50,585 bases of DNA from Alphaproteobacteria bacterium (GTDB lineage Bacteria; Pseudomonadota; Alphaproteobacteria; Rhizobiales; Beijerinckiaceae). The notes beneath the pieces were generated by a model. That model saw nothing but the letters and a program-made list of their open reading frames with translations. It was not told the DNA's origin and made no database searches. The DNA lies in the NCBI GenBank assembly GCA_021325385.1, contig JAJPHH010000069.1, forward strand, positions 1 to 50,585, read 5' to 3'. Below, piece after piece: positions 9,840 through 16,412 of this stretch. The position numbers were made by a program, and so were the translations under genes. Numbering within the stretch: the stretch's first letter is position 1; the number at the start of each line of letters is the position of its first letter.

Positions 9840-9894
9840 GGTTCGCTCGGCGGGGATAGCGGGATTAATGTGGAAAACTGATGCAAAAATAGCA

Positions 9895-9930
9895 CGCCGA
9901 CGGCGTTTGGCGACGACGTCGGCGCTTTTT
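9895..9930 (+). terminator. Rho-independent terminator of the hybrid kinase gene
   Basis: A perfect 8-bp stem (CGCCGACG at 9895-9902 with CGTCGGCG at 9917-9924) closes a 14-base loop and is followed by CTTTTTA. It lies 55 bp after the kinase stop codon and just upstream of the candidate small RNA promoter. Confidence 0.65.
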
Positions 9931-9932
9931 AC

Positions 9933-9961
9933 CTTGAAGTCTTTGCGGCGCACCATATGTT
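9933..9961 (+). promoter_or_regulatory. Candidate promoter of the small RNA
   Basis: A CTTGAAG element (TTGAAG at 9934-9939) is separated by 16 bp from TATGTT (9956-9961). This would give a transcript start near 9967, exactly where the first hairpin of the candidate small RNA begins. The match to an alphaproteobacterial housekeeping promoter is moderate. Confidence 0.4.
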
Positions 9962-9966
9962 GGACG

Positions 9967-10046
9967 TGCGGCGAGTCTTCGCCGTATGCCCTCCTTGGGC
10001 GTTTCCTCCCTAGACTTGGGCCGCTTTCGAGTGGCCCTTCTTTTTA
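9967..10046 (+). ncRNA. mmgR: MmgR/alpha-r8-like trans-acting small RNA
   Basis: About 80 nt of structured sequence lie between a kinase terminator and the next gene. Seen: a 5' hairpin CGGCGA-GTCT-TCGCCG (9969-9984), an unpaired pyrimidine-rich stretch holding TTTCCTCCCT (10002-10011), and a 3' intrinsic terminator with an 8-bp stem around a TTCG tetraloop and a T run (10018-10046). As I recall, the alphaproteobacterial alpha-r8 family, typified by Sinorhizobium MmgR (about 77 nt, affecting polyhydroxybutyrate granules), has exactly this UUUCCUCCCU motif exposed between two hairpins. The CCUCC core could pair with Shine-Dalgarno sequences of target mRNAs. No open frame is present. Family assignment is from memory, not from a covariance search. 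Confidence 0.65.
10018..10046 (+). terminator. Intrinsic terminator with TTCG tetraloop (small RNA 3' end)
   Basis: GGGCCGCT and AGTGGCCC form an 8-bp stem with one G-T pair, closed by the very stable TTCG loop and followed by TTCTTTTT. It is the clearest rho-independent terminator in the window and ends the MmgR-like RNA. Confidence 0.8.
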
Positions 10047-10048
10047 TC

Positions 10049-10107
10049 GAGGACGCGATTTAGCCAGAGCGCGCGAAAGATGACAAGCGTCCTCATCGCA
10101 TTTTTTT
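10049..10107 (+). terminator. Possible second hairpin followed by a T run
   Basis: GAGGACGC (10049-10056) pairs with GCGTCCTC (10087-10094) across a 30-base loop; seven T residues follow at 10101-10107. It may back up the small RNA terminator or be a separate element. The long loop and the 6-base gap before the T run make it weaker. Confidence 0.3.
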
Positions 10108-10164
10108 GATCCAGGGCCGGAAATTTAGGCTGCCGCCAAGTTCCTCGCGGATTTCATTTGCGCT

Positions 10165-10860
10165 CTAATGAATCTCGCTCGAGCGCCGCAGCGCTTCGCG
10201 CATTTTCTGCGCGGTGAAGCCCGGCGCGCGCGCCAAGTCGAGGATCGCCTTTTCGCGGCGGCCAATCAACGCGATCGCGTCGGGAAGTTTGGTCACCGCC
10301 TCGGCCGGCACGACGACGGCGCCGTGATGGTCGGCATGGATGACGTCGTCATGGGTCGCGGCCATGCCGCAGACATTCACGTCGCAGCGCATCTGGATCA
10401 AATGGACATGGGCATGGCTCGGCGCAACGCCGCCGCCGATGATCTGGAAGCCCGGCGCCAGCATATCGACATCGCGGAACGCGCCATTGGTGACGCAACC
10501 TAAGCAGCCCAATGCGAGATGCGCCGTCGATTGCACCTCGCCCCAGAAAGCGCCGAAGCCAGGGCGATCGTCGACGTCCTGAATGACGGCGATCGTCGGC
10601 AGACCATCGGCGGCGACGTATTCGTACCATTCCTCGCGCGGCGGGATCGGCCCGCGTGGCCTCTCCTTCGCCCGGATCATGCCGGTCCGCGCCAGCCCGA
10701 CGATCGGCTTGAGCTTGCGGTCGGCCGCGACGATGGGCGCAATGGTGAAGCCGATCGCCCGGCGCTCCGGCGCGACGAGTTCGAGGCCGTTGCAGATCGT
10801 CGGCGTGTCCCAGGTTTTGAGGATTTCGAGATCGGCGGCGGAGAACGGGCGCAACGGCAT
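10165..10860 (-). CDS. RraA family protein (aldolase/decarboxylase-like)
   Basis: A 231-residue member of the RraA/MenG-like fold. Family proteins include 4-hydroxy-4-methyl-2-oxoglutarate/oxaloacetate aldolases and the RNase E inhibitor RraA. Seen: DTPTICNGLEL near the start, a DVDDRPGFGAFWGEVQ segment, the conserved GCVTNGAFRDVD (family G-x-x-R-D region) and HADHHGAVVVP near the C-terminus. Catalytic members need the Arg-Asp pair after the glycine-rich loop; both are present. This favours a divalent-metal-dependent aldolase or decarboxylase of organic acids over RNase regulation. The start at 10860 was chosen because upstream in-frame sequence runs into the palindromic repeat at 10945-11033. 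The gene stands alone. Confidence 0.82.
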   Translation of the reverse strand: MPLRPFSAADLEILKTWDTPTICNGLELVAPERRAIGFTIAPIVAADRKLKPIVGLARTGMIRAKERPRGPIPPREEWYEYVAADGLPTIAVIQDVDDRPGFGAFWGEVQSTAHLALGCLGCVTNGAFRDVDMLAPGFQIIGGGVAPSHAHVHLIQMRCDVNVCGMAATHDDVIHADHHGAVVVPAEAVTKLPDAIALIGRREKAILDLARAPGFTAQKMREALRRSSEIH

Positions 10861-10944
10861 GATGCAGAGGGAATCAGTGAAGCAATGCGGTTCCCGAGAC
10901 GATACAGGAATTACGCGACCGCGAGAATGGTGCAAAAAACGCGC

Positions 10945-11033
10945 CGTCATTGCGAGGAGCGAAGCGACGAAGCAATCCACTGATAGGGCGCCGAGGTCTA
11001 TGCGTGGATTGCTTCGCTTCGCTCGCAATGACG
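10945..11033. repeat. Palindromic interspersed repeat, copy 1
   Basis: The left arm (10945-10980, starting CGTCATTGCGAGGAGCGAAG) and the inverted right arm (11004-11033, ending CGCTCGCAATGACG) form a long imperfect stem around a 23-bp spacer. A second full copy is at 11975-12061 and a half copy at 3928-3960. It lies between the RraA gene and the receiver pair. Its spurious translation (CERSEA/RGAKRRSNP-type peptides) is a common annotation artefact. Confidence 0.85.
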
Positions 11034-11064
11034 GGGAAGCCTCGCTTTATCACGCAGCCGGCGC

Positions 11065-11445
11065 CTATCGGCTGGGACCTCGCGACGCCAAGAGCCGGCG
11101 AACATAGTTCAGCACCAATTGGTGATCATAGGGCTTGGACAGATTCGGCCCTTCCTCGCAAAGGTCGCCCGCCTTCTCGGCGGCCACGGCGACATTGCCG
11201 GCCAGGACCACTTTGATCTTCGGGTGCTCGCGCCTCAGCCAGGTGGCGAGCGCGAAGCCGCCGGCGTTCGGCGCGTCGGCGTCGGCGAGGACGACGTCAA
11301 TGTCGTTCTCACCCTCGACGATCGAGCGCGCCTCGTCGGCGTCCGTCGCCTCGAAGACCTGGTAGCCGCATTCGCGGAGATACTCGGCGAGCGGATGGCG
11401 GATCAGAATATCGCTTTCGACAATCACCAGGCGCGGCTGAGTCAT
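11065..11445 (-). CDS. Stand-alone receiver-domain response regulator (downstream of pair)
   Basis: A 126-residue single receiver domain with no output module. Seen: RLVIVESDILIR at the N-terminus, a phosphoacceptor aspartate in VVLADADAPN, LAGN where family members usually have LTG/LSG, and the conserved lysine in LSKPY. The second acidic pocket residue after VE is serine, so metal binding may be altered. It has its own ribosome binding site (AAGGA before the ATG at 11445). Its start lies 137 bp inside the upstream receiver's frame. Probable role is phosphate relay or protein-protein signalling. It should be co-transcribed with the upstream receiver from the EcfG-type promoter at 11861-11885. 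Confidence 0.8.
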   Translation of the reverse strand: MTQPRLVIVESDILIRHPLAEYLRECGYQVFEATDADEARSIVEGENDIDVVLADADAPNAGGFALATWLRREHPKIKVVLAGNVAVAAEKAGDLCEEGPNLSKPYDHQLVLNYVRRLLASRGPSR

Positions 11446-11815
11446 GGCTCGTCCTTGGTTTATTGGGCCCCAGAGCTTTGAAAATGGCTGCTTTGACGCG
11501 TTCGATTGCGTAGGGCTTCGTAATGAAAGGCCATTCCCCTTCTGGCGGCGCGCGATCCTTCTCGGCTGTGAGAAGAACCGGGAGAGCGATGAAACGCTCC
11601 GCAATTCGCCGAGCCAGAGTCGCGCCGTCAAGGGCGCCGCGCGGCGCGCTCTCGCACAGAACCAGGTCCACCGCGCCTTCCGCCTCGAGATAGATCCACG
11701 CGTCGTCCGCGCTGGACGCCTCGATGACGACGAAGCCGGCCTCGCGCAGAGAATTCGAAAGCTCCAGCCGGAGCAAGACATCCCCTTCGACAAGGAGGAT
11801 TCTTTCGTTCGCCAT
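11309..11815 (-). CDS. Stand-alone receiver-like protein lacking the phosphoacceptor aspartate (upstream of pair)
   Basis: A 168-residue protein. About 120 N-terminal residues form a receiver fold (ERILLVEGDVLLR, then DLVLCESAPRG, then LTAEKD and FITKPY). The normal acidic pair after VE is broken by glycine, and the phosphoacceptor position carries glutamate (CES) instead of aspartate. This could mimic the phosphorylated state or abolish signalling. After the receiver the frame simply continues for about 45 residues through the start of the next gene with no stop, producing an arginine-rich tail. Either this is a genuine 137-bp overlap or the stop has been lost. An EcfG-type promoter lies 46 bp upstream of the ATG. 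Confidence 0.72.
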   Translation of the reverse strand: MANERILLVEGDVLLRLELSNSLREAGFVVIEASSADDAWIYLEAEGAVDLVLCESAPRGALDGATLARRIAERFIALPVLLTAEKDRAPPEGEWPFITKPYAIERVKAAIFKALGPNKPRTSHDSAAPGDCRKRYSDPPSARRVSPRMRLPGLRGDGRRRGALDRRG

Positions 11816-11860
11816 CTGATCCGCTAGCCCAGCCGGGGCGCCGCGCTCGTCACGCGCGTC

Positions 11861-11885
11861 AACGCTCGGGGAGAGGCTCTGTTCC
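11861..11885 (-). promoter_or_regulatory. EcfG-type general stress promoter of the receiver pair
   Basis: Read on the minus strand this is GGAAC, 16 bases, CGTT: an exact match to the alphaproteobacterial EcfG (sigma-EcfG/RpoE2) consensus GGAAC-N16/17-CGTT. The predicted transcript start lies near 11853, giving a leader of about 38 nt before the ATG at 11815. Confidence 0.65.
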
Positions 11886-11974
11886 AGAGAAGAAGAAGGC
11901 GGGAATGATCGGCCGTCCGAGCCATGCTCGCCGTCAGGCGGGGGCGAAGTGCGTTCAGGCCAAGCCGGTGAAAC

Positions 11975-12061
11975 CATCATTGCGAGGAGCAAAGCGACGA
12001 AGCAATCCATTCGCAGAACCGAGCTTTGCGAATGGACTGCTTCGCTTCGCTCGCAATGACG
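11975..12061. repeat. Palindromic interspersed repeat, copy 2
   Basis: The left arm (ATCATTGCGAGGAGCAAAGC, continuing to AATCCATTCGCA) and the inverted right arm (TGCGAATGGACTGC, ending in GCAATGACG) mirror copy 1 with a different central spacer. It lies downstream of matB and upstream of the receiver pair promoter. Confidence 0.85.
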
Positions 12062-12146
12062 ATTGTCCGGCAAAAGCGCTTCGCGCCAAGTGCGCGCGCC
12101 GCAGTGAATTAAACAAGCGTTCGTGGAGCTTCCTTAGCAGTCGCAG

Positions 12147-13664
12147 TCACGCTCCATAGATCCCCTGCCTCTTCTCCCTCAACACCTTCTTCTGCACCTT
12201 TCCCATCGTATTCCGCGGCAGCTCCTCGACAAAGAACACCCGCTTCGGCAGCTTGTACTTCGCCAGCCGCCCTTCCAGCGCCGCCAGCACCCCCTCCTCC
12301 GTCAGCGTCGCGCCCTTCTTCGGCACGACGACCGCCGTCACTCCTTCGCCGAAATCCGGATGCGGCAGGCCGATCACCGCGCTCTCGTCGACGCCAGGCA
12401 GCGCGTCGATCTCCACCTCGATCTCTTTCGGGTACACATTGAATCCGCCGGAAATGATCAGGTCCTTCGCCCGCCCGACGATGTGGACATAGCCCCGCCC
12501 GTCGATCTTGCCGAGATCGCCGGTGATGAAGAAGCCGTCGGAGCGGAATTCTTCCGCCGTTTTCTCGGGCATCCGCCAATAGCCCTTGAAGACGTTCGGC
12601 CCTTTGACCTCGATCACGCCGATCTCGCCTTGCGGGAGAATGCGCCCAGTCTCCGGCTCGGCGATGCGCAGCGAGACGCCGGGCAGCGGGAAGCCGACCG
12701 TGCCGGCGACCCGGTCGCCATCGTACGGATTGGACGTGATCATGTTGGTCTCGGTCATGCCGTAGCGCTCCAAGATGGCGTGGCCGGTCTTGGCGCGCCA
12801 AGCCTGATGCGTGTCGGCGAGCAGCGGCGCCGAACCCGAGACGAACAGCCGCATATGCTTGGTCGATTCGCGGGTCACGCCGCCATGAGCGAGCAGGCGC
12901 GTATAGAAGGTCGGCACGCCCATCAGGCTGGTCGCGCGCGGCAGCGCCTTAACGATCGCGTCCGCGTCGAAGCGCGGCTGATAGATCATGGTGGCGCCGG
13001 CGAGAAGCGCGACATTGGTCGCGACGAAAAGTCCGTGCGTGTGGAAGACCGGCAGGGCGTGGATCAGCACGTCCGCTTCGGTGAAGCGCCAGTAGTCGAC
13101 GAGGACGAGCGCGTTCGAGGCGAGGTTCTCGTGCGTCAGCATCGCGCCTTTCGATCGGCCGGTCGTGCCGGACGTGTAGAGGATCGCGGCGAGGTCGCCG
13201 CCGGCGCGGGGAATTGTGGCGAAGTCCGCCGGCGCGTCCGCGATCTTCTCGGCCAGCGTCCCGTCGCGGCCGACGCCGAGGCTCTCGACCGCGGCGATGC
13301 CGAGTCTGTCCGCGAGCGCGCGGACCTGATCCAACGCCGGAGGCCGGCAAACGACGAGCGCGGGTCTGGCGTTGCTCAGGAAATATTCCAGTTCGGCGAG
13401 CGTGTAGGCGGTGTTCAACGGCAGCAGCGCCGCGCCGACGCGGAAGCAAGCGAGCGCCAGCGCGATCATGTCCGGCGATTTGTCGATCTGGACGGCGACG
13501 CGGTCGCCCGGCTCGACGCCGAGCTTAACCAGAGCGTTGGCCGCGCGCCCGGCGCGGGCGAACAAGTCGCCATAGCTCAGCGGCGGCCCGTCCGCGCAAT
13601 CGAGCGCGATTTTCTCGAGGCGCGGCGCGCGGCCGCGGATGAGGTCATAGATATTGTCGGACAT
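12147..13664 (-). CDS. matB: Malonyl-CoA synthetase (acyl-adenylate-forming)
   Basis: A 505-residue adenylate-forming enzyme that activates malonate to malonyl-CoA using ATP and CoA. Seen: the phosphate-binding loop YTSGTTGRSKGAML, the core motif YGMTETNM, a GDLGKID motif with the hinge region VGRAKDLIISGGFNVYP, and the catalytic lysine near the C-terminus in NTMGKVQKK. The malonate assignment rests on overall similarity to MatB and on the gene 44 bp upstream, which encodes malonyl-CoA decarboxylase. Together they convert malonate to acetyl-CoA and CO2. No malonate transporter or GntR-type MatR regulator is adjacent. The start at 13664 (MSDNIYDLIRG) gives the usual family length. Confidence 0.92.
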   Translation of the reverse strand: MSDNIYDLIRGRAPRLEKIALDCADGPPLSYGDLFARAGRAANALVKLGVEPGDRVAVQIDKSPDMIALALACFRVGAALLPLNTAYTLAELEYFLSNARPALVVCRPPALDQVRALADRLGIAAVESLGVGRDGTLAEKIADAPADFATIPRAGGDLAAILYTSGTTGRSKGAMLTHENLASNALVLVDYWRFTEADVLIHALPVFHTHGLFVATNVALLAGATMIYQPRFDADAIVKALPRATSLMGVPTFYTRLLAHGGVTRESTKHMRLFVSGSAPLLADTHQAWRAKTGHAILERYGMTETNMITSNPYDGDRVAGTVGFPLPGVSLRIAEPETGRILPQGEIGVIEVKGPNVFKGYWRMPEKTAEEFRSDGFFITGDLGKIDGRGYVHIVGRAKDLIISGGFNVYPKEIEVEIDALPGVDESAVIGLPHPDFGEGVTAVVVPKKGATLTEEGVLAALEGRLAKYKLPKRVFFVEELPRNTMGKVQKKVLREKRQGIYGA

Positions 13665-13708
13665 GAACCGCTCGGTACTTCTCGTCAATTCTCGGTACAA
13701 TGACGCCG

Positions 13709-15091
13709 TCAACTCTCGACGCTCCGCGCCGGCTCCTGCGCGGCGGCCGACCGCGGCCGCGCCAACCGCCGGATCGGCGTCGAAGCGACCACTTCGCCCT
13801 TGTTGGCGTAGGCTTCGTGGTTCTCTTCGATATGGTCGAGATCGTAGAGATAGTTCACCATCAACCCGTAGGATTGCCTCAAGCCCGTCTCGGAGAGGTC
13901 GCCCAGCATGCTGATCCGCTCCAGCCGCGCGCCATTGCCGAGATGGAAGCGCGCGACCGGATCGATGACGCGGCCATTGGCGCTGCGCGCATGGATGAAA
14001 TAGCTCGCCGCAAGCGGCGGCAGGACGCGGGCCAAAGCCTCGACCGCGGCGGCCTTGCTCGGCCAATTCGGATGATCGAGCAACGCCAGCGCGCGGCGCG
14101 CCTCGGCGTTGAGAAAGCGCGACTCCTCGTTGGCGCGTTCGGCGTTCAGCCAGCGGGCGAAGCCGGGCGCAGGCGAGAGCGTCACGAAGGTCTGCAGGCG
14201 CGGCAATTCGCGCTTCAATTCCTCGACCACCTGCTTGATCAGGAAATTGCCGAAGCTGACCCGCGCAAGACCTTTCTGCGCGTTGGAGATCGAATAGAAG
14301 ACCGCGGTCGTGGCGAGCTGCGGCAGCAATTGCACGCGATCCGGCGCGAGCAGCGGCGCGATCGCGCCGGGAATGGAATCGGTCAGCGCCACCTCGACGA
14401 AGATCAGCGGCTCGTCGCCAAGCGCGGGGTGAAAGAACGCATAGAGGCGCCGGTCGGGCGGCTCGAGCCGGCGGCGCAGCTCGTCGAACCCGTCGATCGC
14501 GTGCACAGCCTCGTTGCGGATGATCTTCTCGAGTATGTTGGCCGGCGTCGTCCAATCGATCCGTCGCAGCACCAGAAACCCCCGATTGAACCACGAGCCG
14601 AAGAGGTGGAGGAAATCGTCGTCCAGAGCGGCGAGCGCGGGGTCGCTGGCCATGGCGGCGAGAATGTCCTCGCGCATCCGCACCAGCGCCAAGGTTCCGC
14701 CGGGCGGGTGATTGAGACGGCGAATCCATTCCTGCCGCTTGGGCTCGGCCGCCTTCAGCAGCCGCGTCGCCCGCGCTTCGTTGGGATCGTCGAGAAAGGA
14801 CTTGGCCTGTCTGGCGAGCGCGTCGAGATCCGGGCCGAAGCGCTTGGCGGCCCTGACGAGGAACTCGGCCCGTTGCGGCGCGGCGAGCGCTGCGTAGCCG
14901 GCGAGCACGGTGCGGGCCAGCGCCACGCCCGAGGCCTCGCCGCGGCCGGTCAGCAATTTCTCCGATAGGCCGAGCAGCGCGTCGAGGCCGAGCGGATCGG
15001 CGCGGCGCAACCCGACCCAGGCGCGGCCGCGCTCCGCTACGGTCTGCAACAGGCCGGAAATGTAGGTGCGATTGGTCGCAGCTTCGCTCAC
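13709..15091 (-). CDS. mcd: Malonyl-CoA decarboxylase
   Basis: A 460-residue protein matching malonyl-CoA decarboxylase, which releases CO2 from malonyl-CoA to give acetyl-CoA. The N-terminal helical domain (about 1-150) precedes a GNAT-like catalytic domain. Conserved segments seen include LGSW-type FGSWFNRGFLVLRRIDW, the EAVHAI segment, the FFHPALGDEPLIFVEVAL strand, FYSISNAQKGLARVSFGNF (with the conserved serine/asparagine region) and the C-terminal FHLGNGARLERI. It is the first gene of a two-gene operon with matB. Its probable role is malonate use or removal of excess malonyl-CoA. Confidence 0.93.
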   Translation of the reverse strand: MSEAATNRTYISGLLQTVAERGRAWVGLRRADPLGLDALLGLSEKLLTGRGEASGVALARTVLAGYAALAAPQRAEFLVRAAKRFGPDLDALARQAKSFLDDPNEARATRLLKAAEPKRQEWIRRLNHPPGGTLALVRMREDILAAMASDPALAALDDDFLHLFGSWFNRGFLVLRRIDWTTPANILEKIIRNEAVHAIDGFDELRRRLEPPDRRLYAFFHPALGDEPLIFVEVALTDSIPGAIAPLLAPDRVQLLPQLATTAVFYSISNAQKGLARVSFGNFLIKQVVEELKRELPRLQTFVTLSPAPGFARWLNAERANEESRFLNAEARRALALLDHPNWPSKAAAVEALARVLPPLAASYFIHARSANGRVIDPVARFHLGNGARLERISMLGDLSETGLRQSYGLMVNYLYDLDHIEENHEAYANKGEVVASTPIRRLARPRSAAAQEPARSVES

Positions 15092-15226
15092 TGAGGGGCT
15101 CTTCCGGTTCGGCGTCGGACTCTGACGCGACGCAGCATAATCGGCGGCGCGACGCGGGGCAAAGACGCGCGGCGCGCTGGCGTCAGGCGCCGAAACTGTT
15201 GCGCCGAGCCGATATCCTGACGAGCG

Positions 15227-15325
15227 ATGGCGCGCGTGTTGATCGGCAACGAGGCGCCGGAGGCGGTCGCGGAGGAGGTCAGCGCGTTTCGGCGGCGGTT
15301 TCGGACGCTGAAATACGTCCGCTGA
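15227..15325 (+). CDS. Possible 32-residue peptide overlapping the end of xdhC
   Basis: A short ATG frame on the plus strand begins MARVLIGNEAPEAVAEEV and ends TLKYVR. It overlaps the last 47 bp of xdhC on the opposite strand. Codon use looks host-like, but no ribosome binding site or family is recognised. It may be the relic of a longer gene. Confidence 0.15.
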   Translation: MARVLIGNEAPEAVAEEVSAFRRRFRTLKYVR

Positions 15326-16274
15326 GCGAACGAGGATCGCCCCTCGCCATCAGCAATTGCGCCGCGACCGCAGCCGCGATCACCGCCGGCTCCTTGCCTT
15401 CGATCCCGGGCAGGCCGATCGGGCAGGTCAGGCGATCGAGCATGGTTTGCGTCAAACCGGCGGCGCGCATCTGACTCAAGAACCGCGCCCGCTTTGTCTC
15501 GGAGCCGATCAGGCCGACAAAGGCGAAGCGCTCCGCGGCGAGCGCGCGCGATACGATCGCGAGATCGAGCGGATGGGAATGGGTCATCACGACGATCTGC
15601 GCGCCCGCCGGCGCGGCGTCGAGCTCCGCAGGCGGATCAGCCGATTGAACCATGGTCACATTGGTCGGCGCGCGAAGCGGAAACGCCCCCTGGCGCGAGT
15701 CGATCCAGCGCACGCGGAAGGGCAGCGGCGCCAGCGCGAGGACGAGCGCGCGGCCGACATGGCCCGCGCCGAAAAGGTAGAGATCGGTCCAGCCGCCGCC
15801 GAAGCGCTCGATCAAGGCGCCGTCGGACCTCGTCTCGACCGCCGGGCCGGCGAGCCCAGACGCCGCGGCTGGTTTGCGCGACAAGCGCCCGTCCGCCGTC
15901 TTGACAGTTTGGGTGACCAGCGGTCCCTGCCGTTCGGCCGCAGCGAGCGCTTTGATCTCCGCCGCGTCGCGGCGATCGAACGTTTCGATCAGCCACTCGA
16001 CTCGGCCGCCGCAGCATTGAGCGAGATCAGGCCCGAGCAGGACCGTGCGCCGGAGCGGCGCGCCCCGGCCCTGGGTCAGCGCCTTCTGCGCCGCGGCGAG
16101 CGCCCGCCATTCGAGCTCGCCGCCGCCAATCGTGCCGTTGAAGGCGCCGGAAGGCCGCACGACCATGCGCGCGCCGCTTTCGCGCGGGCTCGATCCCTCG
16201 ACCTTGATCAGGCTGACCAAAGCGCCGGCGCCTTCGGCCTCGAGCGCTTCGACCAGGCGGTTAAAGGTTTGCAT
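15279..16274 (-). CDS. xdhC: Xanthine dehydrogenase maturation factor XdhC
   Basis: A 331-residue XdhC/CoxI-family protein that binds molybdenum cofactor, helps add its terminal sulfur and inserts it into xanthine dehydrogenase. Seen: the N-terminal XdhC domain (VEGSSPRESGARMVV, GTIGGGELEW and a CCGG motif near residue 87), a linker, and a C-terminal Rossmann domain with YLFGAGHVGRAL followed by MTHSHPLDL and the FVGLIGSETKRARF segment. It is third in the minus-strand order xdhA-xdhB-xdhC, 138 bp after xdhB, with a palindromic repeat in the gap. Confidence 0.92.
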   Translation of the reverse strand: MQTFNRLVEALEAEGAGALVSLIKVEGSSPRESGARMVVRPSGAFNGTIGGGELEWRALAAAQKALTQGRGAPLRRTVLLGPDLAQCCGGRVEWLIETFDRRDAAEIKALAAAERQGPLVTQTVKTADGRLSRKPAAASGLAGPAVETRSDGALIERFGGGWTDLYLFGAGHVGRALVLALAPLPFRVRWIDSRQGAFPLRAPTNVTMVQSADPPAELDAAPAGAQIVVMTHSHPLDLAIVSRALAAERFAFVGLIGSETKRARFLSQMRAAGLTQTMLDRLTCPIGLPGIEGKEPAVIAAAVAAQLLMARGDPRSLSGRISASETAAETR

Positions 16275-16297
16275 GACTCTGGGTCAGCCGTCTCCGT

Positions 16298-16381
16298 GTC
16301 ATTCCCGCGCAAAGCGGGAACCCAGAGAACCGCCGCGCTTTGCGGGCCGACAAGCCTGGATTCCGCTTGCGCGGGAATGAC
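16298..16381. repeat. Palindromic repeat of a second family (CATTCCCGCG type)
   Basis: Left arm GTCATTCCCGCGCAAAGCGG (16298 onward, continuing AACCCAGA) and right arm CTGGATTCCGCTTGCGCGGG, ending AATGAC at 16381, are inverted around a short spacer. It is different in sequence from the three elements at 3928, 10945 and 11975. It fills the gap between xdhB and xdhC. Confidence 0.82.
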
Positions 16382-16412
16382 GCGCCCTCATGTAAAACTA
16401 CAACTTCAGCTC

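Larger units (their letters stand above)
11816..12146. other. Intergenic region upstream of the receiver pair
   Basis: A 331-bp gap between the receiver gene start and the end of the malonyl-CoA synthetase gene. It holds the EcfG-type promoter at 11861-11885 and the second full palindromic repeat at 11975-12061. No gene is seen. Confidence 0.6.

Noticed and set aside
10945-11033. Peptides translated across the palindromic repeats as N-terminal extensions of the RraA gene
   Set aside because: The sequence is repeat DNA found in several copies; the family start at 10860 is adequate.
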